Source: Methylomicrobium sp. wino1
Lineage (GTDB): Bacteria > Pseudomonadota > Gammaproteobacteria > Methylococcales > Methylomonadaceae
Direction of reading: 5' to 3'
Length of the DNA: 64,000 nt
Assembly (NCBI RefSeq): GCF_003932755.1
Contig: NZ_CP024202.1
Location: 2,790,001 to 2,854,000, forward strand
A program made the translations under genes and the position numbers. Of the stretch, positions 50,004 through 60,654 are shown piece by piece (positions within the stretch are counted from its first letter, which is position 1; every line of letters begins with the position of its first letter). Under the pieces are notes generated by a model that was not told the DNA's origin, did no database searches, and saw nothing but the letters and a program-made list of their open reading frames with translations.

Positions 50004-50753
50004 GTGAATCACTTTTATTCTTTTCAAATTCATGGCGGCGCCGATCATGGTGGCGGGGTAGCCGAGTCTGTCGGGCATTTTTTGGGATTTCTGGAAAGTC
50101 TGGCGGCTCAAGAGCCTTCGGACATATTTGCGAGCATATTTCCGGGAATCGCAGAACTGGATAATATTCATCCTTTGCTAGTACATTTTCCAATCGCTTT
50201 ATTAATCGGTTTTTTTATTCTCGACTTATTAGGGACTTTGATTCGTAACCCGGTTTGGCGCAGTGCCGCTTCGGCGATGCTTTATTTTGGGACGGTTGGC
50301 GCAGCAGTGACTGTTTATACCGGTTTGCAAGCCGGCGAAACGGTTGCGCACGGCGGTAATGTTCATGACATTATGGAAAGGCATGAGCAAATTGGTATTA
50401 CGGTGTTGAGTTTGTCGGCGTTGTTATCGGTTTGGCGTTTGTTGGCCGGTAGTTTGCTTAAAGGTGCGGCTAACGGTTTTTTTCTATTGCTGTCGGCGGG
50501 TCTGTCTGTGTTGGTCGTTTTGGGCGCCGATTTGGGCGGATTGATGGTCTATCGTTACGGCGTTGCGGTCGAAGGAGCAATCGATCCTCAAGAAGCCAGT
50601 GTGCATGAGCACGGGCAACCGCAAGTCAATGAGCATAGACATGATTCCGGTGGTGAGCCCCCTCCCTCTGATTCATCTCAGAGCCATCACCCTAGTGAAA
50701 ATCATCTACATCCTGACAATCTCAAGCACTCCGAATCAAATCATACTCATTAG
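50004..50753 (+). CDS. DUF2231 family membrane protein with His-rich tail
   Basis: 249 residues, GTG start at 50004 with no strong ribosome-binding site. The start NIHPLLVHFPIALLIGFF (around 53-70) is the DUF2231 hallmark (HP-x-x-VHFP), followed by four transmembrane helices. A cytoplasmic or periplasmic tail of about 50 residues is unusually rich in His, with clusters HEHGQ, NEHRHD, SHHPSENHLHPD and SNHTH. A metal-binding role is plausible but unproven. DUF2231 proteins are often linked to c-type cytochromes or metal systems. It is monocistronic; the following 170 bases carry a truncated family B repeat (about 50765-50812). Confidence 0.8.
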   Translation: MNHFYSFQIHGGADHGGGVAESVGHFLGFLESLAAQEPSDIFASIFPGIAELDNIHPLLVHFPIALLIGFFILDLLGTLIRNPVWRSAASAMLYFGTVGAAVTVYTGLQAGETVAHGGNVHDIMERHEQIGITVLSLSALLSVWRLLAGSLLKGAANGFFLLLSAGLSVLVVLGADLGGLMVYRYGVAVEGAIDPQEASVHEHGQPQVNEHRHDSGGEPPPSDSSQSHHPSENHLHPDNLKHSESNHTH

Positions 50754-50764
50754 CCGTTGTATTG

Positions 50765-50812
50765 CTCATCGTAGATAAAAACTCGGCCCTTCGCCTAGCG
50801 TTAGGTGAGGGG
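50765..50812 (+). repeat. Family B fragment
   Basis: Contains TCATCGTAGATAAAAACTCGGCCC and the CTAGCGTTAGGTGAGGGGC palindromic segment of family B, without the mini-element or the far end. Confidence 0.5.
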
Positions 50813-50924
50813 CGCTGAGGTCTTTGAATTGGGAATTGCCGTAGGCCATTTTAGCCTTAGGTTAGGGCTTTTGTTTTATGGTATTCTATTCGGCTAAATT
50901 TTTTATTAAATATCTTATCTCTTT

Positions 50925-51551
50925 ATGCGAACTCGCGTTAAAATTTGCGGCTTTACCCAGGTTGATGACGCAGTCCGTGCGGCTCATCTAGGCGTGGATG
51001 CGATCGGGTTGGTTTTTTACCCTCCTAGTCCGAGAAATATTGATATAGATCAAGCGCTTGCGATTGTTGAGGCATTGCCGGCCTTTACCAGTGTCGTCGG
51101 TTTGTTCGTAGACGAGCAAGAGGCACGTATTCGTGAAGTGTTGAGTCGGGTATCGATTGACTGTTTGCAATTTCACGGTGATGAACCGCCAGAAAATTGT
51201 GAACTGTACAACAAGCCATACATCAAGGCAATCAGTATGCGGCAGGGCGTTGATATAGCTGATTTAACTAAACGGTATTCCAGCGCCGCCGGTTTGTTAC
51301 TCGATGCCTATCATCCGGGAGTGAAAGGCGGTTCTGGAAACCGTTTCGATTGGGATTTGATTCCGCAATCTTGCCCGAAACCGATTATTTTGGCCGGCGG
51401 TTTGGAGCCCGGCAATGTCAGGCAGGCAATGGAATCGGTCGGCCCTTATGCATTGGACGTCAGCAGCGGCGTAGAATCGGAAAAAGGTATTAAGGATGCC
51501 GGTAAAATGGCGGCATTCGTAAGAATAATTAACGAGGGTAATAGAAGTTAG
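50925..51551 (+). CDS. trpF: Phosphoribosylanthranilate isomerase
   Basis: 208 residues. Third step of the tryptophan branch (PRA to CdRP), TIM barrel. [34 protein letters not shown] carries the catalytic Cys, and LVDEQEA-type, [15 protein letters not shown] (catalytic Asp) and [10 protein letters not shown] are family signatures. It opens the run trpF-trpB-trpA-accD-folC-dedD-cvpA-purF-metZ. No trp leader peptide with tandem Trp codons is visible upstream, so attenuation of the enteric type is unlikely. Confidence 0.97.
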   Translation: MRTRVKICGFTQVDDAVRAAHLGVDAIGLVFYPPSPRNIDIDQALAIVEALPAFTSVVGLFVDEQEARIREVLSRVSIDCLQFHGDEPPENCELYNKPYIKAISMRQGVDIADLTKRYSSAAGLLLDAYHPGVKGGSGNRFDWDLIPQSCPKPIILAGGLEPGNVRQAMESVGPYALDVSSGVESEKGIKDAGKMAAFVRIINEGNRS

Positions 51552-51555
51552 TAAC

Positions 51556-52758
51556 ATGACACAGCATTATAACTTGCCGGACGAGCGCGGACATTTCGGT
51601 CCTTATGGCGGAAAATTCGTTGCCGAAACATTAATGGGGCCTATTCAAGAGTTAGAAGAGGCTTATCTGCGCTATATGCAGGATCCTGAATTTTTAACCG
51701 AATTGGATGCCGATTTGCAGCATTATGTCGGGCGCCCTTCACCGCTTTACCATGCCGAACGCTGGAGTCGGCATTTAGGCGGAGCGCAGCTTTATTTAAA
51801 ACGAGAAGACCTCAATCATACCGGCGCGCATAAAGTTAATAATACGATCGGACAGGCGCTATTGGCTAAGCGCATGGGAAAAACCCGGATCATCGCTGAA
51901 ACCGGCGCGGGTCAGCATGGCGTGGCTACAGCTACGGTCGCTGCCAGACTGGGACTCGAGTGCGTTGTTTATATGGGGGCGGTCGATGTCGCGCGACAGT
52001 CCTTGAATGTTTACCGAATGAAACTGCTTGGCGCAAAAGTCGTTGCGGTCGAATCGGGTTCGAAGACTTTGAAAGACGCGTTAAACGAAGCGCTCCGTGA
52101 TTGGGTTACCAATGTCGACAATACATTCTACATCATTGGAACGGTAGCAGGGCCTCATCCTTATCCTGCGATGGTGCGCGATTTTCAAACCGTGATCGGC
52201 CGTGAAGCCAAAGAACAATGTTTGACCATGACCGGGCGGCTACCCGATGCGCTGGTCGCTTGTGTCGGGGGAGGGTCGAACGCGATCGGTTTATTTTATC
52301 CTTTTATCGACGATGCGTCGGTCAAAATGTACGGCGTCGAAGCGGCCGGAGACGGCGTCGAGACAGGACGTCATTCTGCTCCGCTTTGTGCGGGACGTCC
52401 GGGGGTTTTACACGGCAATCGGACTTATTTGATCGAGGATGATGATGGTGAAATCATCGAAACGCATTCAATCTCGGCCGGCTTGGATTATCCCGGCGTC
52501 GGACCCGAACATGCTTGGTTGAAAGACAGCGGGCGTGCCGAATATGTCAACATAACCGATGATGAGGCCTTGAAGGGTTTTCATGATTTAACCGAAATGG
52601 AAGGCATTATTCCTGCGCTGGAATCGAGTCATGCGATTGCTTATACGACAAAGCTGGCACCGACCATGCCCAAAGACAGCATTATTATTATCAATCTTTC
52701 CGGTCGTGGCGATAAAGATATCATGACCTTGGCGCAACGCGAGGGAATAGAACTGTGA
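51556..52758 (+). CDS. trpB: Tryptophan synthase beta chain
   Basis: 400 residues. It joins indole and serine to tryptophan. N-terminal [23 protein letters not shown] lysine in [23 protein letters not shown], phosphate-binding loop VGGGSNAIG, and C-terminal NLSGRGDKD. It starts 4 bases after trpF and overlaps trpA by 4 bases, which keeps the alpha/beta subunits in equal ratio. No truncation. In Pseudomonas trpBA stand elsewhere under TrpI; here they are inserted between trpF and accD. Confidence 0.98.
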   Translation: MTQHYNLPDERGHFGPYGGKFVAETLMGPIQELEEAYLRYMQDPEFLTELDADLQHYVGRPSPLYHAERWSRHLGGAQLYLKREDLNHTGAHKVNNTIGQALLAKRMGKTRIIAETGAGQHGVATATVAARLGLECVVYMGAVDVARQSLNVYRMKLLGAKVVAVESGSKTLKDALNEALRDWVTNVDNTFYIIGTVAGPHPYPAMVRDFQTVIGREAKEQCLTMTGRLPDALVACVGGGSNAIGLFYPFIDDASVKMYGVEAAGDGVETGRHSAPLCAGRPGVLHGNRTYLIEDDDGEIIETHSISAGLDYPGVGPEHAWLKDSGRAEYVNITDDEALKGFHDLTEMEGIIPALESSHAIAYTTKLAPTMPKDSIIIINLSGRGDKDIMTLAQREGIEL

Positions 52759-53558
52759 GCCGTTTAGCCGCTAAATTCGAAGAGCTTTCCAAATCGGGCC
52801 GCAAGGCTTTAATTCCATTTTTGACGGCCGGCGATCCGCATCCGGATTTTACCGTACCGATGATGCATGCGATGGTGGAAGTGGGCGTTGATATTATTGA
52901 GCTTGGCGTACCGTTTTCCGATCCGATGGCGGACGGTCCGGTTATTCAGAAAGCCAGCGAACGCGCCTTGGCGCATAAAATGAGTTTAAGAAAAGTACTC
53001 AATGCAGTCGCCGAATTCAGAAGAAAGGATGACCAAACGCCGGTCGTGTTGATGGGGTATTTGAATCCGATCGAGGCAATGGGTTACGAGGATTTTGCCA
53101 ATGCAGCGCAACGCGTCGAAATCGATGGCGTGCTGACGGTTGATTTGCCGCCCGAAGAGGCCGATTTCTGTGTTTCGTTGCTGAAAGAACGAGGCATCGA
53201 TCCGATTTTTTTGTTGGCGCCTAATAGCAATGAAGAACGCATTCGTAAAATGGATGCGGCGGGTAGCGGTTATATTTACTATGTTTCACTCAAAGGCGTG
53301 ACCGGTGCTGGGCACTTAAACACCGCCGATGTCGAAGAAAGACTGAAATTAATCCGTGCCAATACTCAATTACCGATCGGTATTGGCTTCGGTGTTAAGG
53401 ATGCCGAAACGGCGAAGACAGTGGCTCATTTAGGTGATGGTGTCGTTGTAGGAAGTGCCTTGATCAGTAAAATCGAAGCGAATTTGGATAATCCGGAGCA
53501 GGCCTGTTCCGAAATAGTCGATTTACTTAAAGCCATGCGCGCCGCAATGGATGAATAA
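52755..53558 (+). CDS. trpA: Tryptophan synthase alpha chain
   Basis: 267 residues. It cleaves indole-3-glycerol phosphate and passes indole through a tunnel to TrpB. Catalytic Glu in [19 protein letters not shown], catalytic Asp in [11 protein letters not shown], and phosphate loop GFGVKDAE. It starts in the trpB stop (GTGA overlap) and is 36 bases upstream of accD. Confidence 0.97.
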   Translation: MSRLAAKFEELSKSGRKALIPFLTAGDPHPDFTVPMMHAMVEVGVDIIELGVPFSDPMADGPVIQKASERALAHKMSLRKVLNAVAEFRRKDDQTPVVLMGYLNPIEAMGYEDFANAAQRVEIDGVLTVDLPPEEADFCVSLLKERGIDPIFLLAPNSNEERIRKMDAAGSGYIYYVSLKGVTGAGHLNTADVEERLKLIRANTQLPIGIGFGVKDAETAKTVAHLGDGVVVGSALISKIEANLDNPEQACSEIVDLLKAMRAAMDE

Positions 53559-53594
53559 GTCGTCGATCACATGAGCGAATTCGGAGTTTAAAAT

Positions 53595-54533
53595 ATGAGT
53601 TGGTTTGAAAAATTGGTCCCTTCAACGATCAGAACAGACGGGACTAACAAGAAAAAAGGTGCGGTGCCCGAAGGTTTATGGACCAAATGCCCGAGTTGTA
53701 ACGCGATTCTCTATAACAACGAATTGGAACGTAATTCCAGCGTATGCCCTAAATGCAATCACCATATGCGGATATCGGCAAGAGTCCGCTTGGAATTATT
53801 TCTTGATGAGCAGGGTCAAGAAGAAATCGGTCAACAAATCAAACCGACAGATCCGCTTAGATTCAAGGACTCCAAACGATATAAAGACCGTATCAGCCAA
53901 GCGCAAAAGCAGACCAAGGAAAGCGATGCACTGGTAGTGATCAAGGGTAAGCTCAAAAATAAGGATATCGTGGCCGCTGCATTCGATTTTAGTTTCATGG
54001 GTGGTTCGATGGGGTCGGTTGTCGGTGAGCGTTTTGTGCGAGGCGTTAACAAGAGCCTCGAAATCGGTGCGCCGTTCATTGTTTTTACCGCCAGCGGTGG
54101 TGCTCGCATGCAGGAATCGTTGTTTTCATTATTTCAAATGGCTAAAACCAGCGCGGCCTTGACCCGGTTGTCAGAAGCGGGATTGCCGTTTATTTCGTGT
54201 ATGACCGACCCGACGATGGGCGGTGTTTCCGCGAGTTTGGCGATGCTTGGCGATATCAATGTCGCTGAACCGAATGCCTTAATCGGTTTTGCAGGGCCTC
54301 GCGTCATCGAGCAAACCGTTCGAGAAAAATTGCCCGAAGGCTTTCAACGTAGCGAATTTCTGCAAGAGCACGGCGCTATCGACATGATCATCGATAGGCG
54401 TGAAATGCGCGATAAGATTGCTGCAATGCTGGCGATGTTGATGGCTTCACGGATGGAGACGAAAATAAGTCCGAATGTAGTCGAGCCAATTATCTTGGCC
54501 GAAGCCGAACCTTTGCCTGCCGTTCAGGATTAA
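53595..54533 (+). CDS. accD: Acetyl-CoA carboxylase carboxyltransferase subunit beta
   Basis: 312 residues. Partner of AccA in the carboxyltransferase half of acetyl-CoA carboxylase, the first committed step of fatty acid synthesis. The N-terminal C4 zinc ribbon is [13 protein letters not shown]...CPKCNHHM, and the crotonase-fold core has [20 protein letters not shown] and [12 protein letters not shown]. The trpA-accD-folC order is the usual gammaproteobacterial arrangement. It is separated from folC by 188 bases that hold no clear gene. Confidence 0.97.
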   Translation: MSWFEKLVPSTIRTDGTNKKKGAVPEGLWTKCPSCNAILYNNELERNSSVCPKCNHHMRISARVRLELFLDEQGQEEIGQQIKPTDPLRFKDSKRYKDRISQAQKQTKESDALVVIKGKLKNKDIVAAAFDFSFMGGSMGSVVGERFVRGVNKSLEIGAPFIVFTASGGARMQESLFSLFQMAKTSAALTRLSEAGLPFISCMTDPTMGGVSASLAMLGDINVAEPNALIGFAGPRVIEQTVREKLPEGFQRSEFLQEHGAIDMIIDRREMRDKIAAMLAMLMASRMETKISPNVVEPIILAEAEPLPAVQD

Positions 54534-54721
54534 GTGCATATATAATTGGCCGAATGATCCTACTGTTGCGGTTAAACCACGAAAAGTACGAAAGACACAA
54601 CAAAATTGGTCCGCGATAGTGCTCGGGTATGCAGTTATTGGATGGGGCGATATACGATTGGCTATCTCGTTGATGCTTTCGTGTTTGTTTGTGTTTTCGT
54701 GGAACCCATAATTTTTCTGAG

Positions 54722-55990
54722 ATGAAGCATTTCGATACGCTCGAGGGCTGGCTGAAGTGGCAGGAAGGTTTGCATCCGCAAACGATCGATCTAGGCTTGG
54801 AGCGGGTGCTGAGCGTATTCCGCGCATTGCAGCCGCATTACGATAAACCGACGACGATCACAGTAGCCGGAACTAACGGTAAAGGCTCGTGCGTGGCTTT
54901 CTTAGAATTCATTTATCGGGCTCAAGGTTACCGAGTCGGCACTTATACTTCTCCGCATATTCTAAACTATAACGAACGTATAAAAATTGACGGTAAACCG
55001 GTTGGCGACGATTTGATTTGTTCGGCTTTCGAGCGTATTGAATCGGTGCGAGCCGGTGTGTCGTTAAGTTACTTTGAATTCGGCACCTTGGCCGCCCTCG
55101 ATATTTTTTCCAGGATCAAGCTCGATGTGCAATTGTTGGAGGTAGGTTTGGGCGGGCGCCTTGATGCCGTCAACATTGTGGACCCCGAGGTTTCGATCAT
55201 TTCCAGTATCGGGATCGATCATGCGGATTGGCTCGGTGAAACGCGCGAGCTGATTGGACGTGAAAAAGCCGGTATTTTCAGAAAGCAGGTTCCTGCGATA
55301 ATCAGCGATCCTGAGCCACCCGTATCGATATTCGACTATGCAAACGAAATCGAGGCACCGGCTTTTTTTATCGGGTGTGATTTTGCTTATCGGAAGCATC
55401 CGAAAGGTTGGGTGTGGTACACCCCTGATCGGCAGATCGACGCATTGCCGGAACCTAATCTCAAAGGCGAGCATCAATATAGAAATGCGGCTGCTGTGGT
55501 AATGGCCGTGACTCTATTGTCTTCACGACTGCCGATTAGTGTGGATTCGATAAGAAAGGGGATCGAATCCGTTAAACTGACCGGACGTTTTCAATTTATT
55601 AATGACGAGATTCCGATCTTGCTCGATGTCGGGCATAATCCGCAAGCCGTTCAGACCTTGGTCGACTATCTGAGTACTAATTTTTCAGGCAAACGCATTC
55701 ATGCGGTTTTTACGATGATGAAGGATAAAGATATTCCGGGCGTTATCAGTATCATGAAACCGTTGGTTCATCAATGGTATTTTGCGCCGTTAAAGGAAAA
55801 TCCACGGTGCGCTTCCGAGACAATGATGCAAGAGTATTTTGAACAGTGCAAAATTACGAGTGTCGATTTCGGTTTTTCCGGATTACAAGACGCATTGAAT
55901 AGTGCCAAGAATAAAGCCGGAAAAAACGATTTATTATTGGTTTTCGGCTCTTTCTTTTTAGTATCTGAATATTTGGCTGGTTTAGCTTAG
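54722..55990 (+). CDS. folC: Bifunctional folylpolyglutamate synthase / dihydrofolate synthase
   Basis: 422 residues from ATG 54722; the frame opening at 54689 adds unconserved residues. It makes dihydrofolate from dihydropteroate and glutamate and then extends the glutamate tail. The N-terminus has LEGWLKWQEGLHP, ATP loop TVAGTNGKGS, YTSPHI and FEFGTLAALDIF; the C-terminal Mur-ligase-like domain has LLDVGHNPQA. Important for the one-carbon folate pool. Followed after 9 bases by the SPOR protein gene. Confidence 0.95.
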   Translation: MKHFDTLEGWLKWQEGLHPQTIDLGLERVLSVFRALQPHYDKPTTITVAGTNGKGSCVAFLEFIYRAQGYRVGTYTSPHILNYNERIKIDGKPVGDDLICSAFERIESVRAGVSLSYFEFGTLAALDIFSRIKLDVQLLEVGLGGRLDAVNIVDPEVSIISSIGIDHADWLGETRELIGREKAGIFRKQVPAIISDPEPPVSIFDYANEIEAPAFFIGCDFAYRKHPKGWVWYTPDRQIDALPEPNLKGEHQYRNAAAVVMAVTLLSSRLPISVDSIRKGIESVKLTGRFQFINDEIPILLDVGHNPQAVQTLVDYLSTNFSGKRIHAVFTMMKDKDIPGVISIMKPLVHQWYFAPLKENPRCASETMMQEYFEQCKITSVDFGFSGLQDALNSAKNKAGKNDLLLVFGSFFLVSEYLAGLA

Positions 55991-55999
55991 AGGTTAACG

Positions 56000-57010
56000 A
56001 TGGACCAGGAATTAAAACAAAGATTGATCGGGGCGGTTGTCATTACCGCGTTGGCCGCTATTTTTGTACCGATGCTGTTTGACGATCCCATTGAAGAAAG
56101 CGGTCAAATAGTCAACGAATTGACCTTGCCCGAACCGCCTGTGGAGGACTTTGCCAAGAGTGCGGAAAGTCTTCCGGAGGACAGTCATCCGCAATGGGGC
56201 GAAGAAACAGTTGACGAAACTGCACAGCTTTCCGACGAGGCCGAAGGATTAACTCAGGAAGAACTCGATTACATGGGGCCTGTCGATGACGGATCGGAAC
56301 TTAAGCCTATTGATAAAACAGCGCTGCCGGACTCTTTGGCTGGAGCGGAAACGGCTAAATCGTCAACGATTGAAAAAAACGCGACAACTCCGGTTCCGGT
56401 TGCCAAAGTGCCCGAAACTAAAACTGAGGCGTCTGCATCGTTGCCGATTGCGGAACTCGTGACTTGGTATATTCAGCCGGGTAGTTTTAGTAAGAAGGAC
56501 AATGCATTTGTGCTACGCGATAAATTGCGTTCGCAAGGTTTTCCGACTTCGGTCGAGGAGTTTGATACCCGCGCCGGAAAATCCTATCGGGTCTTAGTGG
56601 GGCCTGAAACCGATAAAAGCAAGGCTCAGGCGCTTAAAACCCGACTGGATGCCGCCAATGATATTAAGAGTCTGTTATTGTCGGTCAATAAACCTAAGGC
56701 AATCGAACCGGCAGCGGATAGTACTCAAATAAGCCAATCGGCGTCTCAACGGAGCGGCCCGTCTGCAAGTAACGATTTGGTTAAGTGGTATATCCAATTA
56801 GGTAGTTTCAGTAAACAGGAAAATGCCGATTCACTCCGTGATAAACTGCGCGCAAAAGGTTTTCCTGCCGCCGTTACCGAAGTTGATACCTCGCAAGGTA
56901 AAGCGTATCGTCTACGTGTCGGCCCCGAACTCGATAAAAAACGGGCTGAAACACAATTGAAGCAATTGGACAGCCAACACAGTCTGAAAGGTTTTCTGGT
57001 TTCCGAATGA
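56000..57010 (+). CDS. DedD-like cell division protein with two tandem SPOR domains
   Basis: 336 residues. The N-terminal cytoplasmic stretch and one transmembrane helix (RLIGAVVITALAAIFVPMLFDD) are as in DedD, followed by an acidic periplasmic linker (about 35-150). Two SPOR domains follow, beginning WYIQPGSFSKKDN at residue 156 and WYIQLGSFSKQEN at 263, about 60-65% alike. SPOR domains bind denuded glycan at the septum. Classical DedD has one domain at the C-terminus, so this protein has gained an internal duplication. Same position (folC-dedD-cvpA-purF) as in E. coli and Pseudomonas; the stop overlaps cvpA (ATGA). Confidence 0.9.
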   Translation: MDQELKQRLIGAVVITALAAIFVPMLFDDPIEESGQIVNELTLPEPPVEDFAKSAESLPEDSHPQWGEETVDETAQLSDEAEGLTQEELDYMGPVDDGSELKPIDKTALPDSLAGAETAKSSTIEKNATTPVPVAKVPETKTEASASLPIAELVTWYIQPGSFSKKDNAFVLRDKLRSQGFPTSVEEFDTRAGKSYRVLVGPETDKSKAQALKTRLDAANDIKSLLLSVNKPKAIEPAADSTQISQSASQRSGPSASNDLVKWYIQLGSFSKQENADSLRDKLRAKGFPAAVTEVDTSQGKAYRLRVGPELDKKRAETQLKQLDSQHSLKGFLVSE

Positions 57011-57522
57011 GCTTTATAGGGGATGCGGATATGATCTGGGTCGATTATGCCATTTTGGGGTTGATCTCCATTTCCTTGGTGATCGGTTTGTTTAGAGGCT
57101 TTGTCGAAGAGGCTTTTTCGCTGGTATTGTGGATTGTCGCCATTTGGCTCGGATTAACGTTTAGTCGGGAGTTTTCCGCGCTTTTGGAGCCGGTTTTTAG
57201 CGTGCCTTCGGCACGTATTGTCGCAGCCTTTGCGGCATTGTTTTTTTCGGTATTAATTGTCGGTGCATTGATCAATTTAATTTTGCGAAAATTGGTCAAG
57301 CAGACCGGATTGACCGGATCTGATCGTTTTGCCGGAATGATTTTCGGTATCGCTCGCGGCTTATTGGTCGTCACGGTTTGCATTATGTTGGCCGGATTGA
57401 CTCCGCTTCCGGAGGATGCTTGGTGGAAGGAGTCGACTTTGATTCCTCCTTTTCAATCGCTTGCCGTCTGGCTACGGGAACATATCCCGTCAGACGTGAT
57501 GAGCTACGTTAATTATCGTTGA
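57007..57522 (+). CDS. cvpA: CvpA family protein
   Basis: 171 residues with four or five transmembrane helices, CvpA family, named for colicin V production in E. coli. Motifs: DYAILGLISISLVIGLFRGFVEEAFSL and LTGSDRFAGMIFGIARGLLVV. The start is either ATG 57007, overlapping the SPOR gene, or ATG 57031 (MIWVDY), which fits most homologues better. It precedes purF in the conserved order. Function: inner-membrane protein needed for resistance to some envelope stresses; mechanism unclear. Confidence 0.92.
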   Translation: MSFIGDADMIWVDYAILGLISISLVIGLFRGFVEEAFSLVLWIVAIWLGLTFSREFSALLEPVFSVPSARIVAAFAALFFSVLIVGALINLILRKLVKQTGLTGSDRFAGMIFGIARGLLVVTVCIMLAGLTPLPEDAWWKESTLIPPFQSLAVWLREHIPSDVMSYVNYR

Positions 57523-57543
57523 TTCAATTTTTAGGTTTAAAGC

Positions 57544-59052
57544 ATGTGTGGTATTGCCGGTATTGTTGCTCATAAATACGTTAATCAAGAACTGTACGAT
57601 GCGTTGACCGTATTGCAGCATAGGGGGCAAGATGCGAGCGGTATCGTGACCTGTGAAAATGGACGCTTGCATTTGCGTAAGGATAACGGCTTAGTTAGGG
57701 ATGTTTTTACTAACAGCCAAATGTTAAAGCTCAAGGGTAATATGGGCATTGGTCATGTGCGCTATCCGACCGCCGGATGTACGAGCTCGGCCGAAGCACA
57801 GCCTTTTTATGTGAATTCGCCGTTCGGTCTGACGCTGGCTCATAACGGTAATTTAACCAACACCGAAGCATTGAAGCACGTCTTATTCTTAGAAGATCAA
57901 CGTCATATCAATACTGACTCCGATTCCGAAGTATTGCTCAATGTGTTTGCACACGAGTTGCAGCAACTACGTAAGTTGAAATTGACTGTGGACGATGTGT
58001 TTACCGCGGTTTCCAGGGTTCACCAGCGTGTACGCGGCGCATACGCGGTTGTCGTAATGATAGCAGGCTTCGGTATTCTAGGCTTTCGCGACCCGCACGG
58101 TATCCGGCCTATCGTATTCGGCGAAAGAAAATCCGATAAAGGTAGTGAATTCATGATCGCTTCCGAAAGCGTCGCGCTGGATGTCTTGGGCTTTGATCTG
58201 ATTCGGGATATCGATCCCGGAGAGGCTGTGTTCATCGAGGAATCGGGTGCCTTGCATACCAGGCAATGTTCCGATTTCGTCGATCATTGTCCTTGTATGT
58301 TCGAATATGTCTATTTTGCTAGACCCGACTCGATCATCGACGATATCCAAGTTTACAAGGCCCGCTTGAGAATGGGTGAAAAACTGGCAGAAAAAATTAT
58401 GCGGATTTGGTCGGATCACGATATCGATGTGGTGATTCCGATTCCCGATACCAGTCGAACCGCGGCATTGCAGTTGGCTAACAAGCTTCGTGTCAAATAC
58501 CGAGAAGGTTTTATCAAAAACCGTTATATCGGACGGACGTTCATCATGCCGGGGCAACAAAAGCGCAAAAAATCGGTTAAGCAAAAGCTCAATGCAATCG
58601 ATTTGGAATTCGACGGAAAAAATGTTCTGCTAATCGACGACTCTGTTGTCAGAGGAACGACTTCGGAGCAAATCATACAAATGGCCCGTGAAGCCGGGGC
58701 TAAAAAAGTTTATTTTGCATCGGCAGCGCCGCCGGTCAGATACCCTAATGTTTATGGTATCGATATGCCGGTAGTGGAAGAATTAATTGCGCACGGCCGT
58801 ACCGAAGACGAGGTTTGCGAAGCGATCGGTGCGGATCGTTTAATTTATCAGGATCTTGAGGATTTGATCGAGGCGGTAAGGAAAGGAAATAGGGATATTC
58901 AGCATTTCGATACATCGTGCTTTAGCCGCGAATATATTACCGGGGATATCGACGATGCATATTTGGAGAATGTTCAAGCCTTGCGTAACGATGATGCTCA
59001 GGCAAAAAGAAATTCGGAAAATTTTATTATAGAAATACAGAATTCAGACTAA
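57544..59052 (+). CDS. purF: Amidophosphoribosyltransferase
   Basis: 502 residues. First committed step of purine synthesis (PRPP + glutamine to phosphoribosylamine). The N-terminus MCGIAGIV exposes the catalytic Cys2 after Met removal, with no propeptide. The glutaminase domain has [16 protein letters not shown] and AHNGNLTN, and the phosphoribosyltransferase PRPP loop is [14 protein letters not shown]. Follows cvpA by 21 bases as in E. coli. Confidence 0.98.
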   Translation: MCGIAGIVAHKYVNQELYDALTVLQHRGQDASGIVTCENGRLHLRKDNGLVRDVFTNSQMLKLKGNMGIGHVRYPTAGCTSSAEAQPFYVNSPFGLTLAHNGNLTNTEALKHVLFLEDQRHINTDSDSEVLLNVFAHELQQLRKLKLTVDDVFTAVSRVHQRVRGAYAVVVMIAGFGILGFRDPHGIRPIVFGERKSDKGSEFMIASESVALDVLGFDLIRDIDPGEAVFIEESGALHTRQCSDFVDHCPCMFEYVYFARPDSIIDDIQVYKARLRMGEKLAEKIMRIWSDHDIDVVIPIPDTSRTAALQLANKLRVKYREGFIKNRYIGRTFIMPGQQKRKKSVKQKLNAIDLEFDGKNVLLIDDSVVRGTTSEQIIQMAREAGAKKVYFASAAPPVRYPNVYGIDMPVVEELIAHGRTEDEVCEAIGADRLIYQDLEDLIEAVRKGNRDIQHFDTSCFSREYITGDIDDAYLENVQALRNDDAQAKRNSENFIIEIQNSD

Positions 59053-59112
59053 GTAAAGAAAAGACTATGAGCAAACCTATTGAAACGTCTCACCGGTGAT
59101 AACAGGAACAAC

Positions 59113-60303
59113 ATGAAAGATACCGATTGGAACGATTATTCGCTCGAAACTCAGGCCATTAGAGCGGGGCATCGGCGCACGGGCGAAGCAGAACATAGCA
59201 TTCCGATATTTATGACTTCCAGTTATGTGTTTGACAGCGCCGAAGAAGCCTCATTGAAGTTTACCGGCCAAATTCCCGGTAATATCTATTCCCGCTTTAC
59301 CAATCCGACTGTCAATGCATTTCAAGAAAGACTAGCCGGTATGGAAAATGGTGAGCGTTGCCTGGCTTTTGCGTCGGGCATGGCCGCAATCATGGCGGTG
59401 GGCATGGGTTTGCTGAAATCGGGCGACCATGTGGTGGTTTCGCGGGGTGTATTCGGCAATACTGTGTTGATGTTTCAAAATTATTTTGCCAAGTTCGGGG
59501 TGGAGAGTGATTTTGTCGCCTTAACCGATTTGGCCGCTTGGGAAGCGGCGATCAAACCGAATACCCGTTTTTTGTTTTTGGAGACGCCGTCTAATCCGTT
59601 GACTGAAATCGCCGATATTCAAGCGCTTGCCGACTTAGCGCATCGGCATGATTGCTTGCTCATTGTCGATAATTGTTTCTGTACGCCGGCACTGCAAAAA
59701 CCGCTCGAATTGGGCGCCGATATTATCGTCCATTCGGCGACCAAATATATCGACGGCCACGGTCGCTGTGTCGGCGGCGCTGTTGTCGCTTCCGATGAAA
59801 TCATCGAAAAGGCCATCTATCCTTATTTGCGCACAGGCGGCGCTTCGATGAGTCCCTTTAATGCCTGGACTTTTCTGTCGGGGCTCGAAACGCTAGCACT
59901 GCGCATGGAAAAACATTGCGCCAATGCTTTGGATTTAGCTCGTTGGTTGGAAAGGCAACCGGGAGTTGAAAGGGTTCATTATCCAGGGCTGGCATCGCAT
60001 TCGCAACATGAGTTGGCAAAGCGTCAACAAAGTGGATTCGGCGGCATCGTGAGTTTTGAATTGAAGGGCGGCAAAGAGCCGTCCTGGAATTTAATCGATT
60101 CGACGCGCATGATTTCGATTACGGCAAACCTGGGTGACGTCAAAAGCACAATCACTCATCCTGCGACCACCACACATGGCCGTCTGTCGCCTGAGGCGCG
60201 GGACGCTGCGGGAATCAAGGATGGTTTGGTGCGTATTTCGGTCGGTCTCGAAGACATCGAGGACATCAAAAAAGATTTGTCGGCAGTGAATGCTTTTGTT
60301 TAG
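59113..60303 (+). CDS. metZ: O-succinylhomoserine sulfhydrylase
   Basis: 396 residues from ATG 59113 with AGGAA upstream. PLP-dependent Cys/Met metabolism enzyme that forms homocysteine directly from O-succinylhomoserine and sulfide. PLP lysine is in HSATKYIDGHGR, the substrate loop in YSRFTNPT, and C-terminal LGDVKSTITHPATTTH is the family signature. A frame opening at 59080 adds 11 atypical residues. The purF-metZ adjacency is typical of Pseudomonas and relatives and supports MetZ over cystathionine gamma-synthase. It is the last gene of the cluster. Confidence 0.95.
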   Translation: MKDTDWNDYSLETQAIRAGHRRTGEAEHSIPIFMTSSYVFDSAEEASLKFTGQIPGNIYSRFTNPTVNAFQERLAGMENGERCLAFASGMAAIMAVGMGLLKSGDHVVVSRGVFGNTVLMFQNYFAKFGVESDFVALTDLAAWEAAIKPNTRFLFLETPSNPLTEIADIQALADLAHRHDCLLIVDNCFCTPALQKPLELGADIIVHSATKYIDGHGRCVGGAVVASDEIIEKAIYPYLRTGGASMSPFNAWTFLSGLETLALRMEKHCANALDLARWLERQPGVERVHYPGLASHSQHELAKRQQSGFGGIVSFELKGGKEPSWNLIDSTRMISITANLGDVKSTITHPATTTHGRLSPEARDAAGIKDGLVRISVGLEDIEDIKKDLSAVNAFV

Positions 60304-60414
60304 GATTTCGTAACAAATCATTTTTCGGAGTTATGGCTTTGTAGCGGGTCACTGCTGCCCCCACAATATAGAAATTATTTATCCTTAATTCGGCATTCGC
60401 TCCAAGAAATACAC

Positions 60415-60654
60415 TAACGTTCATGAAGGCCTAGCCATCGCCCCGGCAAATGAAAGTTCTCTGGTGGCGGAGGGTGCGGTCACTCGCCCGACAGGACGCC
60501 GTGAATACGTCCATGTAGGCTCGACGGCGGCTCCCTGCCGCCGACGCCTGTCGATCGAGCAACCGCACCCTCTCTGGAACCGGTATTGCCAGCACAGAGT
60601 TTTGTATATCGAAAAATTAGATAAAGTGTCCAAATCTACGAACTTTCACAGTAA
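60415..60654 (+). repeat. Family A repeat (240 bp)
   Basis: Almost identical to 36803-37043, from TAACGTTCATGAA to TTTCACAGTAA. Contains GTCCATGTAGGCTCGACGG (about 60510-60528), the complement of the IS110 target with full identity over CTACATGGAC. It fills much of the 610-base gap after metZ; the rest (60655-60913) contains a possible -10 box TATAAT (60867-60872) for the next gene and nothing else. Confidence 0.8.

Noticed and set aside
50830-50924. Possible trp attenuator before trpF
   Set aside because: No leader peptide with Trp codons and no alternative hairpin set was seen; only a weak AGCC...GGGCTTTT hairpin.
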